This document shows, one piece after another, positions 13,810 to 13,894 of a stretch of 13,894 bases of DNA. Each line of letters opens with the position of its first letter. The stretch's first letter is position 1. The notes under the pieces were generated by a model. The model did not search any database and had not been told where the DNA came from. It was given only the letters and a program-made list of their open reading frames with translations. A program made the position numbers and the translations under genes. Source of the stretch: Chlamydia trachomatis (lineage in GTDB: Bacteria; Chlamydiota; Chlamydiia; Chlamydiales; JAAKFR01). Location: contig CAMAUB010000016.1 in the NCBI GenBank assembly GCA_945861315.1, positions 1 through 13,894 of the forward strand, read 5' to 3'.

Positions 13810-13894
13810 ATGAAATTTGAAACGGTGAAAGAGCTAGACGACGAAAAATTCCGTCGTCTAGCTGGAGTAAAACGAACTACGTTTGACAAGATGA
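13810..13894 (+). CDS. IS5-family transposase, first 28 codons
   Basis: The ATG at 13810 opens a frame reading MKFETVKELDDEKF then RRLAGVKRTTFDKM, which continues past the window. The F-R-L-x-G-x-K-x-x-F pattern is the N-terminal helix-turn-helix (HTH_Tnp_4) found before the DDE catalytic domain of one group of IS5-like transposases. The DDE residues are not in view, so intactness cannot be judged. Codons 8-18 contain a perfect 12-bp inverted repeat (13832-13843 with 13852-13863) that would fold the mRNA shortly after the start. No good Shine-Dalgarno; GGCGGG at 13800-13805 is the nearest purine-rich stretch. Its position directly after the ATPase pair marks this as a region open to insertion. 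Confidence 0.8.
   Translation, partial: MKFETVKELDDEKFRRLAGVKRTTFDKM
13832..13863 (+). repeat. Perfect 12-bp inverted repeat inside the transposase start
   Basis: AGCTAGACGACG (13832-13843) and CGTCGTCTAGCT (13852-13863) flank the eight-base loop AAAAATTC. The stem is GC-balanced and should be stable in RNA. Confidence 0.85.

Larger units (their letters stand above)
13739..13894 (+). mobile_element. Left end of an IS5-type insertion sequence (runs off window)
   Basis: The transposase start at 13810 implies the element's left end just upstream. The likely terminal region is near TTAGACTTCTTTCGAAAC (13748-13765), just after a small inverted repeat GTCTAA/TTAGAC (13739-13752). The exact terminus and target duplication cannot be set without the right end. 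Confidence 0.5.

Overview
The window most likely comes from a chlamydia, probably one outside the genus Chlamydia (an amoeba- or arthropod-associated lineage). The argument is gene order. On one side run a small secreted protein, psd, a TPR protein and secA (minus strand). Divergently run mnmE and nth (plus strand). From memory this matches the nth - trmE - psd - CT700 - secA block (CT697 to CT701) of Chlamydia trachomatis. The Psd and Nth sequences also carry features I remember as chlamydial. The genes around this core (lpdA, brnQ, two ATPases, an insertion sequence) do not belong to that block, so the organism is a rearranged relative.

Layout. 1-546: 5' part of lpdA (minus). 617-1054: zinc-ribbon membrane protein (plus), meeting tail to tail a small secreted Cys-containing protein (1051-1323, minus). 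1429-4473: secA (minus), with its own -10 and Shine-Dalgarno. 4548-4719: a large near-palindrome that looks like a TA-inserting miniature element, sitting exactly on the TPR gene's stop codon. 4716-6080: TPR protein. 6104-6985: psd. 6957-7301: small secreted helical protein. 7296-7334: three tandem 13-mers at the divergent junction. 7344-8681: mnmE. 8678-9283: nth. 9284-9493: structured leader. 9494-10654: brnQ. 10753-11034: a 93-residue protein with two close membrane segments, resembling an inclusion-membrane protein.

The right-hand third is accessory. Two ATPases of the same architecture (AAA_14 plus DUF4143) stand head to head (11061-12224 minus, 12367-13575 plus). They share a 142-bp control region that holds two pairs of direct repeats, an imperfect inverted repeat and a perfect 20-bp palindrome. 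After the second ATPase comes a large concentric hairpin, then the left end and first 28 codons of an IS5-type transposase that runs off the window.

How it fits together: the conserved block covers membrane lipid synthesis (Psd), protein export (SecA), tRNA wobble modification (MnmE) and base-excision repair (Nth). LpdA and BrnQ link to central and branched-chain amino acid metabolism in a host-dependent cell. The best candidates for something undescribed are the paired ATPases with their mirrored control region, and the palindromic element at 4548-4719. No searches could be run, so family assignments rest on motifs and memory.
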